In this document: piece by piece, positions 12,040 to 23,758 of the stretch
Position numbering within the stretch: position 1 is the stretch's first letter
Layout of the letters: each line of letters starts with the position of its first letter
Assembly (NCBI GenBank): GCA_029706075.1
Contig: JAINUG010000020.1
Coordinates: 455,125 to 519,124 of the forward strand
Direction of reading: 5' to 3'
From: Aldrovandia affinis
Lineage: Eukaryota; Chordata; Actinopteri; Notacanthiformes; Halosauridae
DNA length: 64,000 bases
Notes under the pieces: generated by a model
Database searches by the model: none
What the model was told of the DNA's origin: nothing
What the model saw: only the letters and a program-made list of their open reading frames with translations
Position numbers and translations under genes: made by a program

Positions 12040-13010
12040 TAGGGGTAAGCAGGGTAAATTGTCACACGGGTAAGTTGTCACACTGTTCATACCTCCAACA
12101 CCAGAGGACGCTACCTCAAAAATCTACTACTTTGTGTGACTACATGTTCTGAGGTCAACTTCCTGTTCACATGTGGTCAAAGTTACTCTAATCTGAGGTG
12201 AGCACAATTTCCTTATTTTTCACCTTCAAAAGTTTAAAAATGGCACTTCACATTTTATGTAATAATGTATAAATGTTCAAAATTATATTTTTGTACTGAA
12301 TATAGGAGAAAATAAAGTGTCTTTTGATACTTTCAAAATTTGATACTTTTTACCTGCAGTCCTATGCTAAGCTAACCTTGAGATTTAGCCAACATTAGCA
12401 CACATGTCAGTTTGGGGCAAGTTGTCTCAATGACTTTGGGGCAAGTCGTCACATGTGATAACTTGCCCCAGTACAAATAGACACATAGAACTTGCTCAAA
12501 AATGTCATGAATGTAGTGTGTTATGAATTGCATTGTGGCAACAAGAATAGTAGACAGGGAGGTGGGCATAATACGCCTGAAATTAATGTGTAATTGCAAT
12601 GAGGAAATGTGGTTTTGAAGGAAGGGAGGACGGAATGAGGGAAGGATTAAGAAAGATGGTTAGAAATTATGAGAGAAAGACAGAGAATGGCAGCACACCA
12701 CCTGATATAATGTTAAAGGCTGTGAGGCAGGTGAAGTTGGAGAACAAATCAATCAGGAGTATTCTTATTTGTTTAAAAATCCAACGTGACAACTTACCCA
12801 CTGATGGGGCAAGTGCACACAGGTGCACACTCTCTACTTAACTGTCTATAATTCCATACTGAAATAAGATATGAAGATATAATGAATACAAAATATGTAT
12901 ATATGACTTCATTCTTTCGTTTGGTATGACATTTATACCATTGTGATGTATTGCGCCCAGGAAATGTAAGAAAGAGTGAAAAGTGTGACAACATGCCCTG
13001 CTCTCCCCCA
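12040..13010 (+). mobile_element. Deleted pogo-like DNA transposon
   Basis: Ends are inverted: 12040-12067 (…AGCAGGGTAAATTGTCACAC) and 12983-13010 (GTGTGACAACATGCCCTGCT…), about 23 of 28 matching. Internal copies of GGGCAAGTTGTC-type sequence occur at 12050, 12410-12475 and 12785-12815. It carries a helix-turn-helix fragment but no catalytic domain. Confidence 0.65.
12656..12780 (+). pseudogene. Psq-type helix-turn-helix transposase fragment
   Basis: Reads MVRNYERKTENGSTPPDIM, then AVRQVKLENKSIRSI. This is the start of a pogo/CENP-B-like DNA-binding domain found in fish transposases. After about 40 residues the frame passes into element-terminal sequence, so the domain is truncated and the rest of the transposase is gone. 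Confidence 0.55.
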
Positions 13011-13014
13011 CCCC

Positions 13015-13435
13015 AGCGAGAACACTGGTGCAGAACGGCATTTTTCCGAAAGGGTACAGCAAATGTTGATTCGTGTAAATGTTGTCAGGTGTGTGACACA
13101 TATGACTTATAGTAAGAGTACCATTCGCATCCTTGAGAAAGGTTCCCCTGAGGTTGTGTACGGAGACACAGGGATGAACTGCCTTAAGCTTGCAGCCTGT
13201 GGTTTGAATTGCATGTAATAAGCTAATTAGCGCTTCCTCTGACATGCAATGACAGAGCTGGGACACAAAATGCCTCATAAAGAACATGTGCATGTATTTA
13301 CATGTGTAAAATGTATTTGTTTAATGGTACTTTTTTTGTACAAAGCGTGCTCTGAACAGCAGCTCAGCCCAACTCAGCCAGGGACGAGCATCAGAATCTC
13401 TAACATTTTTGAGAGCACAGTTAAAAAAAAGTGAA
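13015..13435. other. Non-coding, nothing recognised
   Basis: Overlapping open frames on both strands show no known family. Confidence 0.45.
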
Positions 13436-13437
13436 AT

Positions 13438-13439
13438 AA

Positions 13440-13470
<31 letters not shown>
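13438..13470. repeat. (TAA)n microsatellite
   Basis: About ten ATA/AAT units. Confidence 0.95.
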
Positions 13471-13561
13471 CCCAGGTCCACTTCCCCATCTGGAGTTTTC
13501 AATATGAACATATTATATACACTATAAGGCTTTTCTCTTAGAGTAATACCATGCAGGAATC

Positions 13562-13603
13562 ACACACCCACACGCACACACATACACTCACACACACACA
13601 CAT

Positions 13604-13635
<32 letters not shown>

Positions 13636-13636
13636 A
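13562..13636. repeat. (CA)n microsatellite
   Basis: CA runs with a few CCCA interruptions. Confidence 0.95.
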
Positions 13637-13639
13637 TCT

Positions 13640-14465
13640 CCTTTCTCCTCGCCCTTTCCCACCCCCTCTTTCCCTCCCTCTCCCCTCTTCTCGCTAACTC
13701 ATATCCACCAATAATGATAGGCTTTGCTTAAACATATGGTTTCCAGTAGTGCTCATTTTTATCCCTCCCTTCTCCTTTCTATATCTATCCCTCCCACTCT
13801 TTCCATCCTCTGCATTTTTTTCACATAAATCCTTCACAGCCCCATTTCCAACATACCTCCTAATTAAGGCTACGACCATAACAGAAATTTATATCATCAT
13901 AATTCTGTTCAAAATCATCAACGTCACTGCTTTATTTGTGATAAACTGATTCTGAAAGGAAACACTAGTTTAATGATATTTCGAAATATATTTACACCTA
14001 CAACTCAACCTACTTCCTAATGCATAGGCTCTCCCACTGTCTCCATGTTTTTGGATATTTTAGAAAGTGGATGAAATTGCACTTCTCTTAATTATTGTGA
14101 ATATATAGCAGTTAAAACTATTTTTTAAACTATCGCTTAAGGCACATCATAACATTGATGTTTGGACTTATAGAGTCTTGGAGATATATATGAATACAGT
14201 ACTTGGAGATATATATCAATACAACAAAAGTTATTTTTAACAGATTGATTATGGAGATGGCGGGAAGGGCAGTATAGCTCCAGTGTTGTGTGCGCTGTCC
14301 TTTCAGAACCATGGACAGTGTCACCTCCACTCACAGGCATGGTAGCTGCGGTGGCTTATTGTGAATCTTGGCAGCTGATACCTGTTGCCTAATCAGTGGG
14401 TTTACACAAAAGCCCCTCCCTTGGGCCTTGGAGAGGATGTGTGGGTTTGTTTTTGGACTAGGGTG
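13640..14465. other. Non-coding, nothing recognised
   Basis: Pyrimidine-rich at first, then AT-rich. GGAGATATATATGAATACAG-like units repeat at 14178 and 14205. No gene. Confidence 0.45.
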
Positions 14466-14474
14466 CCTTCTTCA

Positions 14475-14587
14475 GCTATGCTCCCAAACTGTGGAACAGT
14501 CTACCCAAAGATATTAGAGAGGCAGGCTCTGTTGACATCTTTAAACGGCACTTAAAAACACATCTCTTTAACCTAGCCTTTTTCTAG
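14475..14587 (+). pseudogene. L2-type LINE, reverse-transcriptase protein C-terminus
   Basis: One open frame ends YAPKLWNSLPKDIREAGSVD…FKRHLKTHLFNLAF then TAG. The 'APxLWNSLP…FKxxLKTHLF' end is characteristic of L2-type LINE ORF2 proteins. Only the 3' terminus is present, a typical 5'-truncated insertion. Confidence 0.75.
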
Positions 14588-14744
14588 CACCACGTCTTAT
14601 GATATGCGTGCTTCACATGGAGTCCCATATGCTGCTTTTAAATGACCTTTTATGCCTTTAAATGTCTTTTTTTTCTATCAGTTAATTGACGAATCGGGGA
14701 GGGGTCTGGTTCCTCAACTCTCCTCACCCCCTGCCCACAGAGTG

Positions 14745-14905
14745 ACCACACCTGACATTCTGGATTTTATTTCATCCTTTCATTAGCTTCCAAACTGTTG
14801 CCTGTACCTCCAAGTTTTGTTTCATCTACAAATGGCACCATTCTGCGCCTGATGCCTTTATCGAGGTCATGAATAAAGATGAGCAGAGGTCCCAACACTA
14901 GGGAT
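14745..14905 (-). mobile_element. CR1-type LINE fragment
   Basis: Minus-strand match by eye to the reverse-transcriptase region of the better CR1 copy at 18972-20130, including the 'gagcagaggtcccaacac' segment and the region around the FADDTK motif. Diverged and short. Confidence 0.55.
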
Positions 14906-15017
14906 CAACGAAGCTAGGAATCAGCTCCCTGCTTAGATGCAATATCCCTCTCATTCTTACTTTGTGAATCCTACCTTGAGTGAAATCTGAAAAATGGCTC
15001 TCACAGGGGCCTCTGCA

Positions 15018-15088
15018 CATGGTAGACGGGCAGAGAGAGAGGGGGGGGGGAGAGAGAGGGGGAGAGAAAGAGAGAGAGAGAGAGACCT
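15018..15088. repeat. (GA)n-rich tract
   Basis: GAGAGAGG/GGGG purine run. Confidence 0.9.
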
Positions 15089-15765
15089 GCGAACGCCCCG
15101 GATCTGCCACATAGCAGTCTTAATTATTTATATACCACAAAACGATCACTCTCCCCTGTGTTCTTTTCCTCTCTTTCCCCTTCTCTTTATTCTCTCTTCC
15201 CCTGCCTCTCTCTCTTTCTATAATTCAGGTAAACAAACAAAGACTCCTTGCCTGTGATCCACCCACAAACGAGAATCTCATTAATAATTGTCCAGCAATT
15301 ATGCACTATTAAATTCAGTGGGTTACCAAGAAAGACTGGTACATCGACGGCCCTCTAACACAATTTGTATTTAGTCACGTCGCCAGAGTGAGTCATGCTT
15401 CTGTTCACAACATGGACCCTTCTCATTACCCATGTTTCCATGGCAGTCACTCCTCCAATTCCGTATGAAAACACGAATCCCAGAACATTCTGCCCCCCTC
15501 CCCCAACAAAAATAAATAAAATAATAAACAGCACTCTCAAGTCAGAGTATTTGAAGCTTGCATCACTCGCTTGGCCCTCGTCAGAGGACAACTTTAAACA
15601 TGAGACCGAGCTTTCTTCCAGGCACAATGACTAGGCTGATATGGCTTTCTAAACCCACTTTATTAAAATAAACAAACAGAAGGTGTTTTTTTAATGCAAA
15701 ACTTGAAGGACAAAAAATAACCAAATTCAGGGTCTCTCAGTGTCGTCCTCCGCTCCTGTCTCTCA
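15089..15765. other. Non-coding, nothing recognised
   Basis: No gene or repeat recognised. Confidence 0.45.
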
Positions 15766-15935
15766 CCCACACACACTGACACACACACACACACACGCGC
15801 ACATTCGCAAGCATTCACACAGTCTTACTCTCCGCGGAATTTAAAACACCTCTCTCCCACACTAAATGTACTGCAGTAACCTCCTTTATACATGGATACA
15901 CATTATACTGGTCTAACTGAAAATGACAACGCGAA

Positions 15936-15973
<38 letters not shown>
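15766..15973. repeat. Two (CA)n microsatellites
   Basis: CA runs at about 15766-15800 and 15935-15972 with unique sequence between. Confidence 0.9.
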
Positions 15974-15974
<1 letters not shown>

Positions 15975-16435
15975 CCTGAGGCACTGTACCCACGCACAGA
16001 CCATAAACCACTGTACATCCTGTTGCATTCTAGTTCAAGTTCCTGGGGGGTCAGATTCTTCAGAAGTCACAATACATCAAGGAAAATGTGGCCTAGATTC
16101 AATGAACATTTATTCCAAACTCTGACTAACAAATAAAAAACAACACATTTATTTGTGTTTTTTCTTCATATACCCAGTTTGGTGAGTTCATTTAGCTGAT
16201 AGTATTTTCAGCTGCTCGTTACCGACAGCAGACAAGAGAATAAGGAGAACCCTTCATTGTACAGAGATAGAACAAACTTACTTATGATAGAACTTTTACT
16301 TATGAAAAAATGTAAAATTATTCAAAGAAAAAAAATACTCAAAAACACATCATAATTATATGATTCATATAGTTTTGTTTGAAATTTTAAAAAAGTATAG
16401 AATTTTTAATCACTGAGACAAGTGCTTCTGACATA
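15974..16435. other. Non-coding, nothing recognised
   Basis: AT-rich; no gene. Confidence 0.45.
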
Positions 16436-16941
16436 CAGGTAACGAAATAATGAAACACTTGAGTAAATGAAGGGTTCTGGCAGCTCTGTTATGGTGTATT
16501 TTCCTGGCATGGTTTAGGTCCACTCAACCCCTCAGAGGGCAAGGTAAACACCAATAAATACAAAGCTATTCTGAGTGATCACCTCCATCATATGGTGAAG
16601 CATTTCTATCCTGATGGGAGTGGTCTCTTCCCCATCCACAGGGCACGAGTGGTCACTGAATGGTTTGATGAGCATGAAAGTGATGTAAACCATGACCACC
16701 TCAGTCACCAGATCTCAACCCAAATGAACACTTATGGGAGATTCTGTAGCGGTGCTTGAGACAGTGTTTTCCACCATTATCAACAAAACACCAAGTGATG
16801 GGATTTCTCATGGAAAAATGGAGTCCAGACATAAAAATGTATGCCAAGGTGCACTGAAGATTTTCTGGCAGCTCATGGTGGTCCGGTGCCCTTTTAAGCC
16901 ACTTTATGTTGGTTTTTTTCCTTTATTGTGGCAGTTACCTG
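16436..16941 (+). mobile_element. Internally deleted Tc1-like element
   Basis: Starts with CAGGTAACGAAATAATGAAA after TA and ends with TGGCAGTTACCTG before TA. It carries only the transposase C-terminal third, decayed, around the region where related copies read SPDLN…LWEIL. Same family as 54187-54728 and 62994-63545. Confidence 0.75.
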
Positions 16942-17195
16942 TATGACAAGTCTACTTTCTATTCTTGAGTGTAAACATTCTGCTGCTATGCACACAGGTG
17001 ATGGGTATACAAATTCATCCACATACCTACGGACAGACTGACCAGTAATGTCACTCAAAGTGAGAAACGAGAAATCTGTGAATTCATTGAGGGCCCGGAA
17101 TCTGGTCTTAAAGAGTGCAACTGAGATTGACCATAGATCGCATAGATTTGTACCTCTATCAAAGACAACAACATCAACATCAGCCATGATGAATG
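16942..17195 (-). other. Unrecognised minus-strand open frame region
   Basis: A frame of up to 97 codons (16894-17187) overlaps the Tc1 end and reads through non-Tc1 sequence with a plausible amino-acid mix (MADVDVVVFDRGTN near the start). No family is recognised and no splice signals are convincing. Probably an old element fragment. Confidence 0.25.
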
Positions 17196-17199
17196 GAGA

Positions 17200-18600
17200 G
17201 TGCTCAACCCAAAGAAAAAAAGGCCTTTTCTAGGATTGATTTTTTTTATTACTTTGAGAATAGCACTAGATAGAATTGAGGATTTGGTCGTTGGTACTCC
17301 CTCAATGTCAGATCCAATGCGTTCTAATATATATCTTCATCCTACGTCCATACCAAGACCTTTTCTCTTGAAGCTAGCGCCTGAATCCACCCCTTTTTTC
17401 AATTATTATATTAAAGAACAATTCAAACTATATTTGGAAGTTAATGATACAGGGGATGCATCAAATGTGTGGGAGGAAGCAAAGGCCTAGAAGTGCTATT
17501 TTATCTTATACTACAGGGCTCAAGACAAGCAATCTGAAGCTTGAGCTGATCTAAAGCAGATGCTTCCCAGTCTTATTCTAAATAAGAAGGCTGAATCTTC
17601 ACTTTGTTATGCCAAACATAGACTATTTGAATCTGGAAACAAAACTGGGTAGGCTACGTTCTGTTACACAAGGAAAAAACTTAAGACTCAAATGCAATTT
17701 CATCACTCTGATCATCAAAGATTATTACTGGTATAAAACAATAAAATAACTAAGATTAAGCAAGATTGAAGAATACTTTAAAAAAAATTGTTTCTGATTT
17801 CCCCCCCAATTTGATGGCCAATTGTACCCTCTTTTGATTCAACCTTCAGCAATCCCACCGCATACAACTACGGAACCGGCTACTACCCTGGGTCCACCGT
17901 GGCAAATCTGTCACTTCATGCAATGCAATCAAAGATTTTGATTTAGTTTATCAGACATTCCGGTCAGAAGCTCTATGGAGGATTGTCTTCTCAAATACAA
18001 AAGTACAAAAAACAATGAATTACTTACTTGTACATGTCACTCTATACTGTAAACACACTTTGTATTGAGCAGAAGATCAAGACTTTGGGAAAAAGATCTT
18101 GGGATTGAATATGAATGAGGTAAGCGGGCTAAGGCTATCGGCTCAGTAAATAGGACATGATTTTTGCAATAGTGTCAGACAGACGCAATGCAAAATACTG
18201 CATAGGTTGCATATAACAACTCAAACAGTACATTCAATCCCCAGTTGCCTTCTTCATGTAGTCAACGTCAGACAGTTATCGGGTCACATATTCATTGTTT
18301 CTGGACACGTCCAAAAATAAAATAGTTTTTGGATAAAGATCTCTGAGGAATTAAACACTATATTCCATCTTAGAAATACAATAGACCTTCTGGAATGTTT
18401 CTGCTCAATGAGCACAGGGAGGCGAGAGCCTTGAAACTTACTGAACAAAAGCTCAAGAACGACTACTTCTTGCCAGGAAAATGTATACTCTGCAATTGGA
18501 TTCAAGACGTACCAGCTACAGTGACACAATGGTGCAAAGGCATTATTAAAGTCCTTCCCTTGGAATGGCTCTTTGTGATTCGAAATGGTAACAGAAATAC
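17200..18600 (+). pseudogene. Decayed L1/Tx1-type LINE fragments
   Basis: Scattered plus-strand frames resemble the post-endonuclease and C-terminal parts of L1/Tx1-clade LINE proteins: FFNYYIKEQFKLYLEVNDTG (about 17400) matches the FFKKEWASFLEINDS region of the copy at 51430, and IKVLPLEWLF (about 18550) resembles the family's C-terminal part. Stops and deletions are many, and a SINE tail is inserted near 17800. Confidence 0.5.
17795..17900 (-). mobile_element. SINE tail fragment
   Basis: Minus-strand copy of the tail CCCAATTTGATGGCCAATTG type, matching the tail of the SINE at 11352-11712. Confidence 0.5.
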
Positions 18601-18970
18601 AGGTAGCTGCCAAAATATCATTCTGGGATATTTAATGTGTTGCTGTTATTTTGCAATATTACTTTCTGTCCTATTTCGTGTATTTGTTTCAAGTTGTCTT
18701 CTTGGTCACCTGTATCTTTGTCATAATTTAAAACAAAAATGTGAGTGTCTGTTTTTTATGAATGTAGTTGCTGCAATCATTTAGGCCTATGCACCACTGT
18801 TTTTAATATTTAGGCATAAAGAGGAAGTCAGCATACTCCTTGCCAACCAAATGTTTGTTAGACAGCCTCCCACTGCAATGCAGTTTTAGCAGCTTCATGC
18901 GATTTCCTCCTGACAACAACAGATCAATTTTGACTGATATCAACAATATCAATTAGATAGATGATTAGAT
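18601..18970. other. Non-coding, nothing recognised
   Basis: No gene. A 'caggtagctgccaaaat' motif at 18600 resembles a Tc1 terminus. Confidence 0.4.
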
Positions 18971-19230
18971 ATGAACATAAGAACATAAGAACATAAGAAT
19001 ACATGTTCGGCCCATCTAGGCTCATCATGTCCTAATCTAAAGAGTATCTAGTACTATATCTAGCCTGGACTTGAATAGCCCAAGTGTTTCTGCCTCTACT
19101 ACCTGACCTGGCATGCTGTTCCAGGCATTGACAACTCTCTGTGTAAAGAAAAACTTCCTAATATCTGTGCGGAATTTGCCTTTAACTAATTTCCACCTGT
19201 GGCCTCTTGTTCTGCTGACCCTACTTATCT

Positions 19231-19656
19231 TTAAAATCTTTGGTATTTCACTTTGTTAATCCCTTTTAGGGGGACCTCAATCAAATCCCCCCTAAGTCTC
19301 CATTTGCTAAGCTTAAATAGATTGAGTGCCTTAAGTCTATCATCATAACTTTTACCTTTCATACCAGGTATCAGTTTAGTTGCCCTTCTTTGGACTTTTT
19401 CAAGAGCTTCTATATCTTTCTTGTAGTGCGGTGCCCAGACCTGCACACAGAATTCTAAGTGAGGTCTGACAAAGGCATTATATAACATTAATATAACCTG
19501 CTTTGATGTATACTCAATACTTTTTGCTATGTATCCCAGCATCCTGTTGGCTTTTTTCACTGCTGTAGCACACTGCTTTGATGCAGATAGGCTTTGATCA
19601 ACTACAATTCCTAAGTCTTTTTCAGATTGAACACCTACTAACTTTTCTCCTCCCAT
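19231..19656 (-). pseudogene. CR1 ORF2 C-terminal part
   Basis: Contains SEKDLGIVVDQSLSASKQCA, VRPHLEFCVQVWAPHYKKDI, VQRRATKLIPG and the RLRGDLIE region, all standard for the CR1-clade C-terminal domain. Confidence 0.8.
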
Positions 19657-19665
19657 AAAATACTC

Positions 19666-20127
19666 CTAATGTCTAATGTTTTTATTTCCCACATGCATAA
19701 CTTTACATTTCAAAATATTTAATGTCATCTGCCATGTCGATTCCAAACTGTTTGCTAAACCCCCAAGTTTAGTATCATCTGCAAATTTGACTATTTTGCT
19801 ACTAACGTCCATATCAAGATCATTTATGTAAATAAGGAAGAGCAGAGGTCCCAGCACTGATCCCTGCGGGACATCACTTCCCACAGCACCGAGGTCAGAT
19901 ACGGCCCCACCTACTGTTACTCTTTGTATTCGCCCTTGCAGCCAATTATGAACCCACTCTGAAACTACTCCTGCAATTCCTACTGAATTCATTTTAGCAA
20001 TGAGCCTCTCATGTGGTACCTTGTCAAATACTTTCTGAAAGTCCAAATATATAATATCATAAGCCTTGTTCAGGTCAACACACTTTGTAGTCTCTTCAAA
20101 GAAGTCCAGAAGATTGACATAAACCAT
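19666..20127 (-). pseudogene. CR1 reverse-transcriptase core
   Basis: Part of RT including SVLGPLLFLIYINDL and FADD (the YxDD-equivalent active site). After LANSLEST the frame jumps by deletion to a later segment (LKCKVMHVGNKN), so thumb-region sequence is missing. The protein cannot be functional. Confidence 0.8.
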
Positions 20128-20130
20128 CAG

Positions 20131-20365
20131 CTCTTGACTGCAGTCCCATTGTAAATAATTGTCCTGTAGGTGTCTGGCTAGCTAGCTAATTTAACAATTT
20201 GGAGTGTGGCTGGAAAATTAAGATGTAAAATTTATGCTGGTTTGCCAGTAGTTTGAATAGCTAGCTAGCTGGCTAGCATATTTGCATTTGATGAAGTTCA
20301 AGTCCAGTTATGTCACTAGAAGGCTAGCTAGTGCATTGTTAATGAAATACCTAAAGCGTAAGTAA
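20131..20365. other. GCTAG-rich non-coding sequence
   Basis: Many TAGCTAGCTGG-type units, like the stretch right of the LTR element (25010-25260); the LTR element sits between the two. Confidence 0.5.
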
Positions 20366-20843
20366 TGTAGCAGGAACAGAGGGTGTGGGGTTTCCCAAGT
20401 TAAATAACAAAACACACACAAGTAGTCAAATGAAACAAACAGGGATTTATTAGGGAAACTCACAATAACTGGGGAGCTTCCCGCAAAAGGGCAAACAATC
20501 CAAATCTGTAATCCGATCTCGTAATCTTTGTCCATTTTCCATGGTCGAATGCCAATCCAGGTTCTCACAGAAAACAGTTTGGTATTCATAGGGTATTCAG
20601 GCAGTCCAGGTCACAATGATAAATCCAACAATAATAATAATTCTCAGTTTCAACTCTGCAACTCCACCAGCGTTTCCCTCACGGCACTTTGCAAACAGGC
20701 AGAGTCCCCGACTCCTCTTTTAAGCCTGAGCCTGGCTAAGGATTCACAGGAAGTCCATATATAGCTTTGGGGTGGAGCCAGCGTGCTGTCAGGTACTTCC
20801 CTTCTATTACTGCTCCCCTCACCTCTCCCGGCCGTCTGCCACA
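20366..20843 (-). repeat. 3' LTR of the Gypsy element
   Basis: About 478 bp, TG...CA bounded (TGTAGCAGGAACAG to GCCGTCTGCCACA on the plus strand). About 90% similar by eye to the other LTR, with small indels such as the extra GCAACC at 23787 and a change near 20700. Confidence 0.9.
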
Positions 20844-21525
20844 CACCCCCTTCCTCAGCTCCGACTGGGAGGGCGGGGCAGCCTGACACCATAGTGCGTC
20901 CCTCCTGGAGAGGGCGTCGGCATTCCCATGGGCAGCACCGGACCTGTGTATGACAGAGAAAGCAAATGGTTGCAATGATAAGAACCACCGAGTGACCCGG
21001 GTATTATTGTCCTTGTTCCTTGCCATCCAGACCAGCGGTGCATGGTCCGTCACCAGGGTGAAGTGTCGTCCCAATAGGTAATATTTTAAGGTTTCCAAGG
21101 CCCACTTGATTGTCAGACATTCTTTCTCCACTGTTGAATAGTGTTATTCCCTAGGCAACAGTTTTCGGCTTATGTAGATGATTGGGTGTTCCTCCCCAAC
21201 AGGACTTGGACTTCTGGACTAGCTGGGATAGGACGGCACCCACCCCTGTTTCTGATGCATCTGTTTGCACCAGTAGGGTTTTAGAAAAGTCCGGGGTCAC
21301 CAGCACGAGTCCTGAACAAAGTGCCATCTTTAGGTCCTGGAATGCTTTCTCTGCCGTTTCTGTCCACTCCACCCGGTCTGGCAGACGGCTCTTGGTTAGA
21401 TCTGTGAGGGGGCTGGCTAGGGAGGCAAAGTTAGGAATAAGCCTCCGATAATAGCTGGTCAACCCCACAAATGTGATCACTTGCTTTTTGGTGAGGGGGC
21501 GGGGCCAGTCCCTAATAGCCTCCAC
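20736..21525 (-). pseudogene. RT connection and RNase H of the Gypsy element
   Basis: Frame 21525-21151 reads MEAIRDWPRPLTKKQVITF, SYYRRLIPNFASLASPLTDL and LLVQTDASETGVGAVLS (RNase H start). Frame 21131-20736 continues EKECLTIKWALETLKYYLLG, FTLVTDHAPLVWMARNKD and HGNADALSRRDA. The break between them is a frameshift/stop near 21140. Confidence 0.85.
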
Positions 21526-21529
21526 CTTC

Positions 21530-22260
21530 TTTGTCTGAGGTTTGACACACCCTCTCCCGATGGTATGCCCCAGATATTCTGCGTTCTGCAGGCCGAGTCA
21601 ACATTTTTTGGGGTTAGTTGTAAGCCCTGCATGTAACACTGCACTCACCCGGTCTAGATGCGACTTCCAATCGTTCCCATGAATTATGATGTCATCTAGG
21701 TAGGCTGTTGCATACTCCCTATGGGGACGGAGGATCCGGTCCATTAACCTCTGGAATGCGGCTGGGACCCCATGCAGTCCAAAAGGAAGTTTCTGGTATT
21801 GGAACAACCCGTTGGGGGTGGTGAAAGCAGTTTTCTCCCAGACCTCGGGAGCTTGGGGTACCTGCTAATACCCCTTCATCAAGTTCAAGGTACTGATGTA
21901 TCGCGCTGTTCCTAGTTAATAAATCTACTTATCCAATCTGGGCATGGGATAGGCATCAAATTTGGAGATTTCATTTAACTTTCGGAAATCGATACAAAAC
22001 CTAATGGTGCCATCAGGTTTTGGCACCAACACTATAGGGCTGCACCATTCACTATGGGATTCTTAGATTATTCCGGCATCCAACATAATTTGCACCTTGG
22101 CCCTGATGGCTTCTCTCCTCATTGCAGGTAGGGCCGCAACTTCACCTTTTCCCCGGGTGCGGTGATGATGCTGTGTTGCACTAGGTTAGTGTGTCCCGGT
22201 TAACTGGAGAACACGTCTTGATGACGGCCGACCAACTCCTTCATGTCTTGCCTCTGAGCC
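21530..22260 (-). pseudogene. Reverse transcriptase of the Gypsy element
   Basis: Decayed from about 22260, with [12 protein letters not shown]-like and [14 protein letters not shown]-like stretches broken by stops. The open part 21807-21598 holds FQYQKLPFGLHGVPAAFQRL and AYLDDIIIHG with the YLDD active site. Part of the palm between these is missing or frameshifted. Confidence 0.8.
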
Positions 22261-22359
22261 TAGCTCAACTGTTCTCCCAGTGACACCTCTGTAGGCATGA
22301 TCTCTGTAACAGACCCTTTTGGTAAATTGCATACAGTATCTGCCGTGCATTCCATTTTT

Positions 22360-23145
22360 TTATAGATTTATGTGGTAGAGATGAGTCAGATACCTGCGTC
22401 CCGGCTGTCGGACACGGTAATTCACCTCCCCCACCTTCTCAATTGCATCGTATAGCCCATGCCATCTGGCCAAAAATGTACATTCAGAAGTGGGGATTAA
22501 AACTAATACCTTGTCTCCTGGCTGGAATTCTCTTCGCTGTGCACTTCTGTTATATGCCCGGGCCTGGGCATTCTGCGCTTCCTGCATGTGTTCACATACG
22601 AGGGGCCATAGGGTTGCCATCCTGTCTCTCATCTCTTCCACGTGCCCCACCAGGGTGCGATGGGGTGCAGGCTGCTGTTCCCAAGCCTCTTTGGCTACGC
22701 CCAGCAGTCCTCGGGGTTGTCTCCCATACAGCAGTTCAAACAGAGAGAATCCAGTTGAGGCCTGGGGTACTTCTCTGATAGCGAACATCAGGTAGGGCAA
22801 CAGCTTGTTCCAATTCCATCCGTCCACCTCCATCACCTTTTTCAGCATCTGCTTCAATATCCTATTGAACCTCTCCACCAGTCCATCAGTCTGTGGGTGA
22901 TACACTGATATACGCAACTGTGTTATTTTCATTAGTTTGCATACATTTTGCATTATTCTGGATATGAACAGGGTTCCTTAGTCTGTTAATATTTGTTCAG
23001 GTATGCCCACAGGTATGCCATGCCTTGGAGAATAACAATACCAACTCATGTGCAATCCCTTTGGTGGCCATTGTGCGCAGTGGAATGGCTTCTGGGTACC
23101 TTATGGCATAATCCAAGATGACCAGAATGTACTGGTGTCCTCGGT
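22360..23145 (-). pseudogene. Integrase (core C-terminal half and GPY/F domain) of the Gypsy element
   Basis: From about 23145 the frame reads YILVILDYAIRYPEAIP, then with breaks into the open part 22953-22360: SVYHPQTDGLVERFN (integrase core, with the catalytic Glu), the chromodomain-proximal GDKVLVLIP segment and VGEVNYRVRQPGRR (GPY/F-like). The zinc-binding N-terminus and first catalytic Asp are lost. It is followed, not preceded, by reverse transcriptase. Confidence 0.8.
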
Positions 23146-23149
23146 TGCT

Positions 23150-23680
23150 CTTGGGTAGAGGGCACGTTCAATGGGGTTTAGGGACAGGGGTTCTGCAGTT
23201 AGCCAGCTCCTGGCTAATCGGAACAAATCTGACATCTGTGACCGGGGGGATCCCACAGGATCATAAGTCGTGAAATCTTTGCGCCCGGTGAATTAGGGTA
23301 TATCCATAATAACGCAAGATTTCCTTTTTAAGTACCTCATAATGCATAGCCTGCTCAGGGGTCAGATCTTGGTAGGCTTTCTGTGGTCTCCCTGCAAGAA
23401 ATGGCGCTATTAGACTGGCCCACTGTTCCGGTGGCCAGCACTCCTGGACCGCCGTCCTCTCAAAGGCTTGGAGGTAAGCTTCAATGTCGTCAGCCTTAGT
23501 AGGAACATACTGGGTTTGGGACCGGAGGTTGTTCCTGCCCTAGCTCCGGCTGCGTTGACGGCTGTCAGCTGACTGAGTTTGGTTCACATAAGGACGGTCT
23601 GCTGACGTTATTCCTCCATCAGCTCTCTATGCATAACCTGCTGCGCTATATTCGCCTCCACGAGTTGCTTTATTAAGGCT
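23150..23680 (-). pseudogene. Gag remnant of the Gypsy element
   Basis: Begins MEALIKQLVEANIAQQVM near 23680 and continues, across frameshifts, into ADDIEAYLQAFERTAVQECW and RPQKAYQDLTPEQAMHYEVL, a SCAN-like capsid pattern usual in fish Gypsy gag. It stops before any zinc knuckle or protease, then joins directly to mid-integrase sequence near 23145, marking an internal deletion. Confidence 0.7.
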
Positions 23681-23758
23681 TCCATTTTTCTCTTTGTCTG
23701 CTTAGTTATTTAACTTGGATTTTTACACGCAATGCGAGTGCGCACATTCTCCACCATG

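Larger units (their letters stand above)
18972..20130 (-). mobile_element. CR1-type LINE, 5'-truncated
   Basis: Minus-strand non-LTR retrotransposon. Its 3' end carries three-plus copies of the octamer CATAAGAA (18972-19000), the short 3' repeat typical of CR1. Two frames cover the reverse transcriptase: 20127-19666 with DFQKVFDKVPHERL, PQGSVLGPLLF and the active-site FADDTKLGG; and 19656-19231 with DLGIVVDQSLS and NAFVRPHLEFCVQVWAP. A deletion separates them. It ends abruptly at about 20130. Confidence 0.85.

Noticed and set aside
22443-22795. Plus-strand frames over the integrase region
   Set aside because: Antisense shadows of the Gypsy integrase.
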